A DNA stretch of 64,000 nucleotides from Bacteroidales bacterium (GCA_004551865.1 SFPR01000011.1:1-64000), one strand, 5' to 3'. Counted from the stretch's first letter, positions 42,157 through 51,695 are shown. The notes: a model not told the origin generated them from the sequence alone. Program-made: numbers and translations.

Positions 42157-43179
42157 CTATTTTATCAAGAATGTATATTCATCATAATGTTTCAATGCCA
42201 TGCCTGTTCCTCTTGCCACTGCCCTGAGAGGATCTTCGGCAACGTGTACAGGTAGCTTTGTTTTGGCTTGAAGTCTTACGTCCAAACCTTTGAGAAGCGC
42301 TCCTCCTCCTGCAAGATATATTCCTGTGTGGTAAATATCTGATGCAAGTTCGGGAGGTGTCATTGCCAAGGCTTCGAGGACTGCACTCTCGACTTTGGCT
42401 ATCGATTTGTCGAGTGCGTGTGCTATTTCTTTGTAATTAACATATAGTTCTTTCGGTATTCCTGTCAAGACATCACGACCTTGAACGGCAAAGTCCTCAG
42501 GCGGATTTGCCAACTCCGGTATGGCTGCTCCGACTGCTATCTTTATTCTTTCTGCCATTCTTTCGCCAATGTGTATGTTATGTTGCTTACGCATATAGTC
42601 TATAATGTCTTGGTTGAACTCGTCGCCTGCAATTCGTATGGATTTGTTGCAGACTATTCCTCCCAAAGCTATGACTGCGATTTCGCTTGTACCTCCTCCT
42701 ATGTCTATAATCATGTTACCCACCGGTTGGAGTACGTCTATTCCTATTCCTATTGCCGCTGCCATTGGCTCGTGTATCAATCTTACGTCTTTTGCTCCTG
42801 CTTGCTCGGCTGCATCTCTGACGGCTCTTTCTTCTACATTGGTTATTCCGCTCGGAATACATATAACCATTTTTAATGAAGGCGGTATGATTGTCTTTTT
42901 GATGTTAATCATGCGTATCAACTCTCTAATCATATCATTCGCCTTGTCAAAGTCGGCAATAACTCCGTCTCTGAGCGGACGGATTGTTTTTATTCCTTCG
43001 TGGGTTTTGCCATCCATTTGCATGGCTTTCTTTCCCACTGCGATAATCTTGTTTGTTGCTCTATCAACCGCCACAATAGATGGTTCATCTACAACTACTT
43101 TGTCATTACAAATGACGATTGAGTTGGCTGTTCCCAAATCTATTGCAACCTCTCTGGTTAAAAACGAAAATAAACCCAT
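42157..43179 (-). CDS. mreB: Rod-shape-determining protein MreB
   Basis: 340 residues of actin fold: MGLFSFLTREVAIDLGTANS (phosphate 1), VIDIGGGTSEIAVIALGG (phosphate 2), and IYLAGGGALLKGLD (adenosine motif). Polymerises under the inner membrane to guide cell-wall growth. It follows purH, a common Bacteroidetes neighbour, but mreC and mreD do not follow: a terminator comes next. Confidence 0.97.
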   Translation of the reverse strand: MGLFSFLTREVAIDLGTANSIVICNDKVVVDEPSIVAVDRATNKIIAVGKKAMQMDGKTHEGIKTIRPLRDGVIADFDKANDMIRELIRMINIKKTIIPPSLKMVICIPSGITNVEERAVRDAAEQAGAKDVRLIHEPMAAAIGIGIDVLQPVGNMIIDIGGGTSEIAVIALGGIVCNKSIRIAGDEFNQDIIDYMRKQHNIHIGERMAERIKIAVGAAIPELANPPEDFAVQGRDVLTGIPKELYVNYKEIAHALDKSIAKVESAVLEALAMTPPELASDIYHTGIYLAGGGALLKGLDVRLQAKTKLPVHVAEDPLRAVARGTGMALKHYDEYTFLIK

Positions 43180-43254
43180 TTTTTCTCTGTTGTTTTTCTG
43201 CTTTTACGTCTGTTTCTTATTTGAGTTTCATTTTTTGAGATAAATTTCTGTTTG

Positions 43255-44772
43255 TTAGTGTTTGAAATGGCGATTACCCGTAACTGCCATTGCTATTTTG
43301 TGCTGCTCGCAATAGTCTTGGGTAAGGTTGTCTCTGACACTTCCTCCGGGTTGAATGACTGCTGTAATGCCTGCATTGTGGGCAATCTCTACACAATCGG
43401 GGAATGGGAAGAAGGCATCGGATGCCATTACTGCTCCGCAAAGGTCAAATCCAAATTGATTTGCTTTTTCTATCGCTTGCTTCAATGCATCGACACGGCT
43501 TGTCTGACCTGTGCCACTTGCACATAGTTGTAGTCCTTTTGCCAATACTATGGCGTTCGATTTGGTGTGCTTTACTATTTTGTTGGCAAATTCCAAGTCT
43601 GCTTTCTGCTCTTGGGTAAGAGGAGTTGAGGTTACGCTCACAAGGTCGGAGGCTTTCTCGACAATGGTATCGGTATCTTGAACCAAAACTCCGTTGAGTG
43701 CGGAACGGAATTGCGTTTTCGGCATGGTGCATTGCTTGCGACGAAGAAGTATGCGGTTCTTTTTGCATTTCAATATTTCCAATGCTTGCTCGCTGTATTC
43801 GGGTGCAATGCAGATTTCCATGAAAAGACTGTTCATTTCTTGTGCAGTTGCTTCATCTATTGGTCTGTTGCAAACCAAAACACCTCCGAATGCCGACACA
43901 GGGTCGCACGCCAAGGCTGCCGTGTAGGCTTCTTTGAGTGTCGGACGGCTCGCCAAACCGCAAGCGTTGTTGTGTTTGATGATTGCAAATGTTGTTTGGT
44001 CAAAGTCGTCAATCAATCGGCAAGCTGCATCTATGTCTCCAATGTTGTTGTACGATATTTCTTTGCCGTGAAGTTGCTCTACAAAGTTGTCCAAATTGCC
44101 AAAGAATGCTCCCTTTTGGTGTGGGTTTTCTCCATAACGAAGACTCTTTGAGCTGTGGCAGCTTTGTTTGAATACGGGCATTGCTGTCTCTTGGTTGAAG
44201 TATTCAAAGATTGCTGTGTCATAGTCAGAACTTTGTGCAAAGGCGTATGTTGCAAAACGGAAACGGTCTTCCATAGTTGTAGAACATTGTTGCTTTGAGA
44301 GCAATTCAACCAATTCTCCATAGTGTTCGACAGATGGTACAATCAAGACATCTTTGTAGTTCTTTGCTGCTGCCCTTATGAGTGATATTCCGCCTATGTC
44401 AATCTTTTCGATAATGTCTTGACGGCTTGCTCCGCTCTCTACCGTCTTTTTGAACGGATAAAGATCGACTATCACAAGGTCTATCTCCGGAATTTCATAT
44501 TGTTTGATTTGTTCAATATCTGAATCGTTGTCCCTGCGACAAAGTATTCCGCCAAAAACTTTCGGGTGCAGTGTTTTCACTCTTCCTCCAAGAATAGAAG
44601 GATAGCCGGTAAGCCCCTCCACTGTCTTTGCTTTTATGCCCAAATTGCAAATATAATCGTATGTTCCTCCGGTCGAATAAATCTCTACGCCGTTTGCATC
44701 AAGCAATTTTACTATCTCGTCCAAGCCGTCTTTGTAAAAGACCGAAATCAATGCACTCTTTATTTTTTTCAT
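43255..44772 (-). CDS. purH: Bifunctional AICAR transformylase/IMP cyclohydrolase
   Basis: 505 residues. N-terminal IMP cyclohydrolase/MGS-like domain (SALISVFYKDGLDEIVKLL, STGGTYDYI, LHPKVFGGIL) and C-terminal AICAR transformylase (LRYGENPHQKGAFFG, TFAIIKHNNACGLA, GLQLCASGTGQTSR). Performs the last two steps of IMP synthesis. The start at 44772 matches the family N-terminus; a Met 31 codons upstream gives unrelated residues. Confidence 0.96.
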   Translation of the reverse strand: MKKIKSALISVFYKDGLDEIVKLLDANGVEIYSTGGTYDYICNLGIKAKTVEGLTGYPSILGGRVKTLHPKVFGGILCRRDNDSDIEQIKQYEIPEIDLVIVDLYPFKKTVESGASRQDIIEKIDIGGISLIRAAAKNYKDVLIVPSVEHYGELVELLSKQQCSTTMEDRFRFATYAFAQSSDYDTAIFEYFNQETAMPVFKQSCHSSKSLRYGENPHQKGAFFGNLDNFVEQLHGKEISYNNIGDIDAACRLIDDFDQTTFAIIKHNNACGLASRPTLKEAYTAALACDPVSAFGGVLVCNRPIDEATAQEMNSLFMEICIAPEYSEQALEILKCKKNRILLRRKQCTMPKTQFRSALNGVLVQDTDTIVEKASDLVSVTSTPLTQEQKADLEFANKIVKHTKSNAIVLAKGLQLCASGTGQTSRVDALKQAIEKANQFGFDLCGAVMASDAFFPFPDCVEIAHNAGITAVIQPGGSVRDNLTQDYCEQHKIAMAVTGNRHFKH

Positions 44773-44854
44773 CTCTACGATACCGTTTTTTATGTTGTTA
44801 ATCCTATTATCTTTTTTGTGTTTATTTGCTGTTTGTCTTGGGAGGTTTTGTCTC

Positions 44855-45949
44855 TTATCCTCCAAATTCTATGCCCAAACCTTTGGCTGTCTGCACAAGG
44901 AAGCTGTCGGGCGAAACCAAATGAGGTTCTTTCAGTGCTTCTTCCAAGGTAACAGCAATGATGTCGGGGTGTTTGTAGGCAACCATTTTGCCAAATTCTC
45001 CGCTTTTTGCAAGTTCAAAGGCTTTCACTCCAAACTCTGAAGCAAGCACTCTGTCGTATGCAATCGGTGTGCCGCCTCGTTGCAGGTGTCCGAGAACAGA
45101 AACTCTTATGTCGTGTTCCACTCCTGCTTGTTGCAACTCCAATTTGAGGGTTTGTCCTATGCCTCCGAGTTTGAAATTGCTATATCCTGGTTCGTCTGCT
45201 TTCAAACCGACCTTTTCTCCCCGTGCATTGCGGCTTCCTTCTGCCACAACAATGATGCAAAAGCCCCTGCCCTTTTTGTAGCGACTTTCAATCTTCTCTT
45301 TGATTTTGTTTATGTCGTATGGGATTTCGGGAATGACACACACATCTGCTCCTCCTGCTATTGCAGCATTGAGTGCTATCCAACCTGCATCGCGACCCAT
45401 GACTTCCAAAACAAATATTCTGTTGTGGCTTGCCGCTGTTGTTACCAACTTATCGACCGCTTCGGTTGCTATCTGAACAGCTGTCTGAAAACCGAATGTA
45501 AAGTCCGTCATCGACAAATCATTGTCTATAGTTTTTGGCACGCCTATTATGTTCAGACCTTTGTCATAAAGAGCTTTGGAAATACGTTGAGAGCCGTCTC
45601 CTCCTATGTTGATGACAGCATCGACACCCATATATTGCAATTTCCTTATCATTTGGTCGCTCACATCGACCGTTTCCCACGTTCCGTCAGAACGTTTTAC
45701 CGGATAGGCAAAAGGACCTCCCTTATTGGTTGTTCCGATTATTGTTCCGCCTTGAATAAGTATGCCGGAAACGCTGTCGTTATCCAACACCACAACTTCG
45801 GTCGGCTCTCTCAAAACTCCGTTAAACGACTCTATACAACCAATTACCTCCCAATCCTTCTCCTGAGAAGCTCGCTTTACTATTGCTCTTATTACAGCAT
45901 TCAAGCCCGGGCAATCGCCGCCCCCTGTTACTACCATTAGTCTTTTCAT
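44855..45949 (-). CDS. pfkA: 6-phosphofructokinase
   Basis: 364 residues of PfkA fold: MVVTGGGDCPGLNAVIRAIV, INIGGDGSQRISKALYDKG, GVPKTIDNDLSMTDFTFGFQTA, VMGRDAGWIALNAAIAGG. GGDGS suggests ATP use (PPi enzymes usually have GGDDT), although the Lys in PKTIDND also occurs in PPi-using groups, so the phosphoryl donor is not certain. Overlaps the upstream ysxC stop by 4 bp. Confidence 0.92.
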   Translation of the reverse strand: MKRLMVVTGGGDCPGLNAVIRAIVKRASQEKDWEVIGCIESFNGVLREPTEVVVLDNDSVSGILIQGGTIIGTTNKGGPFAYPVKRSDGTWETVDVSDQMIRKLQYMGVDAVINIGGDGSQRISKALYDKGLNIIGVPKTIDNDLSMTDFTFGFQTAVQIATEAVDKLVTTAASHNRIFVLEVMGRDAGWIALNAAIAGGADVCVIPEIPYDINKIKEKIESRYKKGRGFCIIVVAEGSRNARGEKVGLKADEPGYSNFKLGGIGQTLKLELQQAGVEHDIRVSVLGHLQRGGTPIAYDRVLASEFGVKAFELAKSGEFGKMVAYKHPDIIAVTLEEALKEPHLVSPDSFLVQTAKGLGIEFGG

Positions 45950-46560
45950 AATCTGTCCTGATTTTTGAAAAATGGAATTATGCTTTCTATCTTATCCAAA
46001 ACCTCATCTCTGCCATTGCTGTTTTGAGACGAAGTCTGCAAAATATCGGGCAACTCTTCCCAATATTCCGACAAGGCTTGCTTAAAACGCTCTACGCTTT
46101 CGGCTGTTTTCTTTGCCGTCTGCTTATCGGTTTTGGTAAATATAATTGTAAGAGGAACTGCATTCTCGCCAAGGAAGTTGATAAACTCCAAATCTATCTT
46201 TTGTGGTTCTAAACGAGAATCGACCAACACGAAAACACTCAACAAGTTCTCTCTTTGCAAAAGGTAATCGTTTATCATCTTTTGCCACTGTTTGCGGTTG
46301 CTCATTGAGATTTTTGCATAGCCATAGCCGGGCAAATCGACCAAGTACCACTCTGAATTTATCAAAAAGTGGTTTATAAGCTGCGTTTTACCGGGTTGAG
46401 AAGAAGTCTTTGCCAAATCTTTCTTGTCTGTGAGCATATTTATCAGCGAACTCTTGCCTACGTTGCTCCTGCCGATAAAAGCAAATTCCGGCTTATCGGC
46501 TTTAGGACACTGTCCGACCTGTGGGCTGCTTTTGACAAACTCTGCTGTTTTTACTATCAT
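45946..46560 (-). CDS. ysxC: Ribosome biogenesis GTPase YsxC/EngB
   Basis: 204 residues with one GTPase domain: G1 GRSNVGKSSLIN, G2 region TSSQPGKTQLINHF, G3 DLPGYGYAKI, G4 TKTDK. Needed for 50S subunit assembly. Start 9 bp after glsB and stop overlapping pfkA, so it is within a run of same-strand genes from glsA to mreB. Confidence 0.95.
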   Translation of the reverse strand: MIVKTAEFVKSSPQVGQCPKADKPEFAFIGRSNVGKSSLINMLTDKKDLAKTSSQPGKTQLINHFLINSEWYLVDLPGYGYAKISMSNRKQWQKMINDYLLQRENLLSVFVLVDSRLEPQKIDLEFINFLGENAVPLTIIFTKTDKQTAKKTAESVERFKQALSEYWEELPDILQTSSQNSNGRDEVLDKIESIIPFFKNQDRL

Positions 46561-46569
46561 GCTCCGATA

Positions 46570-47511
46570 TTATATTGTAAGGTGTCTCTTCTTCTTTTCT
46601 TCATATATGTCGTCTATTGTAACGAGTATGCCTGTTTCTTCGACGTTTGAGAAGTGTTTGTTTATCGAAGTACCGAAACTTTTCATCGTCGAAGACAAAT
46701 TCATATAAGCATTAACCAACGGAGGTATGTTTTCGTTCAAAGCTCTTACGCTTTTGACCAAAATTTGATAGTCTTCTTTGTAGTTTTTTCCGCAAAATAG
46801 TTTGACAAGCAGGTTATAGTCTGTCTCTATCTCCACACTTTCTTTCGGGAACACCAATCCCTCATTGTCGGGGAAGTGTTTCTTGTAGAAATATAGTATA
46901 TAGTCTCTCGCAGTCTTGTTCATTGAAGGATACATCGTTATCTTTCCAAAGAAATACTTCACACTCGTATCTTTGGCAACCAATCCGCCCAAGCCGTCCC
47001 AAATGTTGTCCAAAGAATACATACCCTTACGCAAATTGACCGTCGGTTGATATTCCGGACGTACGAAGCTCCTGCCGAGTTCCATCATATTGCCAAGGTA
47101 ACGCTCAACAAACTCATCTGTAAATTCAAACAAATCGGCTGTGGCACTGAACAATTCTCCACTTTCTTGACGCATAATGTCCCTTCCCACAATAAATCGG
47201 TAGCCTCCTATAATCTCTTGGTCGGTCGTATCCCACACAAAAAGTTGTTGATAGCAGTGAGGTTCCGGTGCAAGGTCATATTGATCGATGTCGCACTCGG
47301 TCCCGCTACCTCCTCCGCTTGCTCCAAAACTTATCTCCCTCAACCGACCGATTTCTCTCATGATTGAAGGTGAGCGGTGGGCGTTTGTAACATATATCTC
47401 GCGGTTGGCATAATTCGTTTTTTTCAAAAAAGTCGCACTCTTCAACTCTTCCAAAATCAAGTTTTTATCTACCGGTGGTATAACGTATGATGTATCTATC
47501 GCTTTTTGCAT
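46570..47511 (-). CDS. glsB: GNAT/hemolysin-like N-acyltransferase (GlsB-type)
   Basis: 313 residues from ATG 47511. Acyltransferase of the OlsB/hemolysin-like GNAT group: LREISFGASGGGSGTECDIDQYD, CYQQLFVWDTTDQEIIGGYRF, ELGRSFVRPEYQP. In Bacteroides the pair of such a gene and a PlsC-like gene makes N-acyl glycine and flavolipin-type aminolipids. Here the PlsC-like gene lies 19 bp upstream, which supports that role. Membrane lipid function is inferred from pairing. Confidence 0.8.
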   Translation of the reverse strand: MQKAIDTSYVIPPVDKNLILEELKSATFLKKTNYANREIYVTNAHRSPSIMREIGRLREISFGASGGGSGTECDIDQYDLAPEPHCYQQLFVWDTTDQEIIGGYRFIVGRDIMRQESGELFSATADLFEFTDEFVERYLGNMMELGRSFVRPEYQPTVNLRKGMYSLDNIWDGLGGLVAKDTSVKYFFGKITMYPSMNKTARDYILYFYKKHFPDNEGLVFPKESVEIETDYNLLVKLFCGKNYKEDYQILVKSVRALNENIPPLVNAYMNLSSTMKSFGTSINKHFSNVEETGILVTIDDIYEEKKKRHLTI

Positions 47512-47530
47512 TTTGTCCCTCCTGTTCTTT

Positions 47531-48406
47531 TTATGAATTAAACTCAATCTGCGGATTATCTTTCAATTTATAGACATGATCTCTGACCATTGCCGCCCAA
47601 GCAAGGTGGTTTTTGCTTTTGTCAAACACCGTGTAAGGAATGGGCTTACCAAAGGTAAGAGTAATTGTTTTGTTTTTGTATCTGAACATCTCGTCCGGCA
47701 ACAAAATCATTTCCAAGTCGAATTTTATTCCGAAAAACATACGAATTTTTGACAGACGGTAGAACCTTTTGGAATTCATTCCCTCAATATATACAGGGGT
47801 TACGTTTCTCTCAAACTCCACTGCCTTTCTGACGAATGTTTTCTTCCATGGAAAGTCTTGAAACTTGCCTTTTATGTATTTAGACTCTGTTCCGGCGGGG
47901 AAATACATTATGCAACTGTTACCCTTGAACGCTTCGTTCAACACATCGTGGTTGTGAGAGTTTTTGCCGTACTTGTTAATCGGCACGAACGTCCCCTTAA
48001 ACCCGGGCAAGGCACAAAGCAAATCATTGACGGGGAAAAGCACATCACTTCTCTTGCTTCCCAAGATACTAATCAGGCTCATGCCGTCTATACTTCCTAT
48101 GGGGTGATTGGCAACTATCAAAGGTCTGCCCTCGTATGGTATGTTTTCAGGATTTTTTACAACAATGTTTATATTGAACAGATCTTTGAGAACACAATCT
48201 GCAAAGGCTGCTCCCTTATAATCCCGATATTTATAAATAGCAGCGTTAATCTCATCAAGATGAACAAGTTTCTTAAACCATGAAAGCACGAATTTGGGAA
48301 GAATACGAAGTAGTTTTTTATTCTTGCCGGCTATCAGTCGTTCCAAACTGATAAATTGGGGGGTTATTTGCTGAGAGTCATTATTCTCCATTTCTTTTTT
48401 TGCCAT
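47531..48406 (-). CDS. glsA: PlsC-like acyltransferase (GlsA-type)
   Basis: 291 residues. HX4D acyltransferase motif in IVANHPIGSIDGMSLISIL; FPAGTESKYIKGKF is the acyl-acceptor-binding region. It would O-acylate the N-acyl amino acid made by the neighbouring GlsB-type enzyme, giving a two-tailed aminolipid at the inner membrane. Promoter at 48418-48425 upstream. Confidence 0.8.
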   Translation of the reverse strand: MAKKEMENNDSQQITPQFISLERLIAGKNKKLLRILPKFVLSWFKKLVHLDEINAAIYKYRDYKGAAFADCVLKDLFNINIVVKNPENIPYEGRPLIVANHPIGSIDGMSLISILGSKRSDVLFPVNDLLCALPGFKGTFVPINKYGKNSHNHDVLNEAFKGNSCIMYFPAGTESKYIKGKFQDFPWKKTFVRKAVEFERNVTPVYIEGMNSKRFYRLSKIRMFFGIKFDLEMILLPDEMFRYKNKTITLTFGKPIPYTVFDKSKNHLAWAAMVRDHVYKLKDNPQIEFNS

Positions 48407-48417
48407 GATTTCAACGG

Positions 48418-48425
48418 CAAAGGTA
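48418..48425 (-). promoter_or_regulatory. -7 promoter element of the gls genes
   Basis: Minus-strand TACCTTTG, 12 bp upstream of the glsA ATG, which implies a very short or leaderless 5' end. Confidence 0.65.
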
Positions 48426-48433
48426 CAAAATAA

Positions 48434-48856
48434 TTAAGAACTGACGCTTATCAATCTCTCGTTTTCGCTGACAACATCAATTTTTATTGTAATAACATCC
48501 TCAGGAAGAAGCGGCAAAACTCGTTCGCTCCACTCCAAAAAGCAATATGAACCGCTGTAAAAGTATTCCTCCGTTCCAATCTGCACAGCCTCCGAAACGT
48601 CTTCAAGTCTGTAAAAATCAAAGTGGTAAATTTCTCCTACCTTTGGCGAGAGGTACACATTCACAATGGCAAATGTAGGAGAGCAAACATTGTCTTTGCA
48701 ATCCAAAGCCTTACAAAGAGATTTTGCAAATGTTGTTTTACCTGCACCCATCTGCCCTTCCAATGCAAACACTCTGCCGGACGAAAAAACAGAAAGCACA
48801 TCCTTTGCAACCTCGTCCAACTGCGACAAATCCTTTACTCTATATACCTTTTCCAT
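48434..48856 (-). CDS. tsaE: tRNA threonylcarbamoyladenosine synthesis ATPase TsaE
   Basis: 140 residues. Walker A GQMGAGKTTFAKSL, Walker-B-like IYHFDFYRLED, and FLEWSERV near the end. Drives t6A formation on ANN-reading tRNAs with TsaB, TsaC and TsaD. Six bp after porX, so they are probably cotranscribed, a pairing that occurs in other Bacteroidetes. Confidence 0.93.
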   Translation of the reverse strand: MEKVYRVKDLSQLDEVAKDVLSVFSSGRVFALEGQMGAGKTTFAKSLCKALDCKDNVCSPTFAIVNVYLSPKVGEIYHFDFYRLEDVSEAVQIGTEEYFYSGSYCFLEWSERVLPLLPEDVITIKIDVVSENERLISVSS

Positions 48857-48862
48857 TTCGCT

Positions 48863-50410
48863 CTATTTGTTTTTGAGATGTATGAAAGGAATGAGTACTT
48901 CTTCCATAGATATGCCTCCGTGTTGGAAAGTATTTTTGTAGTACTGCACATAGTGGTTGTAATTGTTGGGATATGCAAAGAAGTCGTTTGCCTTGGCAAA
49001 AATGTAAGGAGAAAGTATGTTAAGCCTTGGCAGAAGAATATCCTCGGGTTTTGCAACTGCAAACACTTCTTTGGGATTGTAGTCCAAAAGTCTGCCGACT
49101 TTGTAACGCAAATTGACCGATGCTTCCTTTGTAGCTTTGATTTTAATCGGTCGGGCAACCCTTACCGAGCCGTGATCGGTGGTTATGAACACGTTTACGT
49201 CCTTATTGCTCAAAAACTTCAACACTTCCAACAGCGGAGAGTGAGCAAACCATGTTCTTGTAACGCCTCGGTAGGCATTTTCGTCCTCTGCAAGCTCTCT
49301 TACCAAGTCTGACTCTGTTCTTGCGTGCGACAGCATATCTATAAAGTTGTAAACAATGACGTTCAGCTTGTTTTGCATCAAGTTTGGCAAATTATCAATC
49401 ATCTTTTTGCCATACTGCACATTCAAAACCTTGTGATAGGTTGTCTTTACGTCCATATTGTGCCTTGCAAGCTGCTTTTGCAAAAACAAGTGTTCGTTCT
49501 GGTTTTTGTTTCCCTGCTCGTCTTCATCTATCCACAAGTCGGGATAAACCCTTTTAATGTCGTAGGGCATCAAGCCCGCAAACAAAGCATTTCTTGCGTA
49601 CTGTGTGGTTGTGGGAATAATACTATAATAAAGGTCTTCCTTCTCCACCCTCAAATATTCCTCCACCATAGGTTGCAGAGCCTTCCATTGATCAAACCTG
49701 AAATTGTCAATCACAATAAGGAAGGTAGGTTTGTCTTCTTTAAGGTGAGGGAAAACTTTGTCAGAAAGAAGTCTATGCGAAAGCAAAGGTTCGTTGCCAC
49801 TTTCTTTTCTTATCCAATTTTGGTAGTTTTTCTCATAATACTTCGAGAACTGCACATTTGCCTCAATTTTTTGCTGCTTCAATATCTCGAATATGCTCGT
49901 ATCTTCGCTTTCAGACAGCTCAAGCTCCCAATAAACCAACTTTTTGTAAAGCTCAATCCACTCCTCGCTATCCATATTGCCCATAAGCTGCAAGCCGATG
50001 TTGCGAAACTCCTGCTGATAGTTCATTGTCGATTGCTCGCTTACCAACCTCTTTGTGTCCAAGTGTTTTTTGAGGGTAAGCAAAATCTGATTGGGATTTA
50101 CCGGTTTGATGAGATAGTCCGAAATCTTGCTGCCTATGGCCTGCTCCATGATGTGTTCTTCTTCGCTTTTGGTAATCATGATTATCGGAAGAGCGGGATA
50201 GCGGTTCTTTACCATGTTCAACACTTCCAAGCCCGTAAGTCCGGGCATATTTTCGTCCAAAAACATTATGTCTATCGGCTTGTCAGCCAACACTTCAAGT
50301 GCTTCATTGCCGTCTATTGCCGCTGTTATCGAATAGCCCTTGGTTTCCAAAAAAAGAATATAGGGTTTGAGCAAATCTATCTCGTCATCTACCCACAAAA
50401 TATTGACCAT
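48863..50410 (-). CDS. porX: T9SS regulator PorX (response regulator with PglZ domain)
   Basis: 515 residues. Receiver domain 1-120 (NILWVDDEIDLLKPYI; phospho-acceptor in IMFLDENMPGLTG; Lys in LIKPVNPNQ), a helical linker (about 125-200), and a PglZ alkaline-phosphatase-like domain (FLIVIDNFRFDQWKALQPMV, ITTDHGSVRVARP). PorX is phosphorylated by PorY and controls T9SS genes; the PglZ domain is a cyclic-oligonucleotide phosphodiesterase in characterised homologues. Fits the several T9SS cargo proteins here. Confidence 0.93.
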   Translation of the reverse strand: MVNILWVDDEIDLLKPYILFLETKGYSITAAIDGNEALEVLADKPIDIMFLDENMPGLTGLEVLNMVKNRYPALPIIMITKSEEEHIMEQAIGSKISDYLIKPVNPNQILLTLKKHLDTKRLVSEQSTMNYQQEFRNIGLQLMGNMDSEEWIELYKKLVYWELELSESEDTSIFEILKQQKIEANVQFSKYYEKNYQNWIRKESGNEPLLSHRLLSDKVFPHLKEDKPTFLIVIDNFRFDQWKALQPMVEEYLRVEKEDLYYSIIPTTTQYARNALFAGLMPYDIKRVYPDLWIDEDEQGNKNQNEHLFLQKQLARHNMDVKTTYHKVLNVQYGKKMIDNLPNLMQNKLNVIVYNFIDMLSHARTESDLVRELAEDENAYRGVTRTWFAHSPLLEVLKFLSNKDVNVFITTDHGSVRVARPIKIKATKEASVNLRYKVGRLLDYNPKEVFAVAKPEDILLPRLNILSPYIFAKANDFFAYPNNYNHYVQYYKNTFQHGGISMEEVLIPFIHLKNK

Positions 50411-50485
50411 AAGAAAATACAACTATATTAAACGTTCAAACAAAGAACGTCTGAGAAAACAAAATGTTATGCAAAGGCGGAAATC

Positions 50486-51406
50486 TTATCGAAGAAATTC
50501 GACTATTCTGCCCTCGTCTATAGTAATTGAGCGGTACAAATCGACCACCTTCCCATCTTCGAGAAGAACGACAAGGGGTTGCTTACCCTTGGTTGCCGCA
50601 AGAAATTCGCCCACAGGCACTATTGCCGAGGCAAGCGGCTCTGCTCCTGTTTCTTTGTAAAACTTTGCTATGTTCTCTTCCTTTCCCCAAAAGACGGTTA
50701 CAAAGTTTGCCTTGCTCAAATCGTGCCTTTGTATCATCACATCAAGCTTTATTGCCGTTCGCTTGCAGTGTTTACAACCTGTCGAGTAGAGACAGAGTAC
50801 TTTTTTGCCGCTTTGCAGGTTCAGATGCTCCAATTTCTCGTCTTGCAGCAGCAGTTCAAACTTCGGCATATCGAGTGAGGCACTCTTGTCGTAGAGAGAA
50901 TAGACTATAATGTCGGGAGCTTTGACAACATAGGTCAGAGAAACCGACAAAACAAACAAGCCTGCAATTATCCACTTGTCAAATCGCAGCTTTACGCCTT
51001 TCTGCCAAAACATAAAGGCAGAAAGAGCCAACAGTACAAGGTTTTTGATTATCGTCCGGGTGTCGTCAAGGACCAAAACCGTGCCAAAACAATGGCAATT
51101 CTCTTGCGACACATCAAAAAGCAAAGGTTTGACAAGCACATATAGGGTAAGAGCCGCCAAAAAGGCAATAACAACAGGGCGGACAACCTTTTGCCAAAAG
51201 CCGCACACCAACACAAGCCCCAAGAAACCCTCAAAGGCTATGAGAAACCTTGTCAAAAACTGAGTAACGTCCCAAGAGAACAACCTATGTTCAAACACGA
51301 ACATATCGACTGCTTCAATCGACAAGAGCTTTGTAACTGCCGAGGCAACGAAAACAAGCCCTATGAAAATTCTTGCAACAATTCCTATTGTTCTCTTGGC
51401 GTTCAT
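50486..51406 (-). CDS. DoxX/MauE-like membrane protein with thioredoxin-like domain
   Basis: 306 residues. Four membrane helices in the first ~140 residues (IARIFIGLVFVASAVTKLL, then QENCHCFGTVL between helices) match DoxX/MauE; a fifth helix near 145-165 leads to a thioredoxin-like C-terminal domain with CLYSTGCKHCKRTAIKL (CxxC). Likely a periplasm-facing thiol-disulfide protein. Directly downstream (12 bp) of a Cys-rich mini-lipoprotein. Confidence 0.8.
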   Translation of the reverse strand: MNAKRTIGIVARIFIGLVFVASAVTKLLSIEAVDMFVFEHRLFSWDVTQFLTRFLIAFEGFLGLVLVCGFWQKVVRPVVIAFLAALTLYVLVKPLLFDVSQENCHCFGTVLVLDDTRTIIKNLVLLALSAFMFWQKGVKLRFDKWIIAGLFVLSVSLTYVVKAPDIIVYSLYDKSASLDMPKFELLLQDEKLEHLNLQSGKKVLCLYSTGCKHCKRTAIKLDVMIQRHDLSKANFVTVFWGKEENIAKFYKETGAEPLASAIVPVGEFLAATKGKQPLVVLLEDGKVVDLYRSITIDEGRIVEFLR

Positions 51407-51418
51407 CTTTATTTACTC

Positions 51419-51631
51419 TTACATATCGACGCAACTAACCGGAGTGCTACTTCCGGGAGCTGCCTTTTTGGTCAAATCTATTACATTGATTTGAGAACAG
51501 TCTCCGCTCCAATCGCTCACCGTTGCCTCTGTTCCGTTTTCGTATGTGCAGACGCAATCGTTAGTATCGCTACAAGAGTACAAAGCAAACGCAAAAGCAC
51601 TTGCAACCGCAAGATAAATCAATCTTTTCAT
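51419..51631 (-). CDS. Small Cys-rich lipoprotein A
   Basis: 70 residues from ATG 51631. Lipobox FALYSC (Cys20), then DTNDCVCTYENGTEATV ... GDCSQI ... PVSCVDM, four further Cys. Resembles the 83-residue protein upstream in the pattern DCxCT...GxCSxI. Unknown function; the adjacent DoxX/thioredoxin gene suggests disulfide chemistry. Confidence 0.7.
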   Translation of the reverse strand: MKRLIYLAVASAFAFALYSCSDTNDCVCTYENGTEATVSDWSGDCSQINVIDLTKKAAPGSSTPVSCVDM

Positions 51632-51660
51632 ATCAAAAATAATTACCCGATTAAACAAAA

Positions 51661-51695
51661 CATAGGGAATGTTCCCTCAGGAACAACTCCCTATG
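51661..51695 (-). terminator. Hairpin between the two mini-lipoproteins
   Basis: CATAGGGA pairs with TCCCTATG, with an inner GTTCC-CTCA-GGAAC hairpin. Follows the stop of lipoprotein B; may limit read-through to the DoxX operon. Confidence 0.7.

Noticed and set aside
44855..45949. PPi-dependent phosphofructokinase
   Set aside because: The GGDGS motif favours ATP over PPi (GGDDT); PKTIDND alone is not decisive, so only 6-phosphofructokinase is called.
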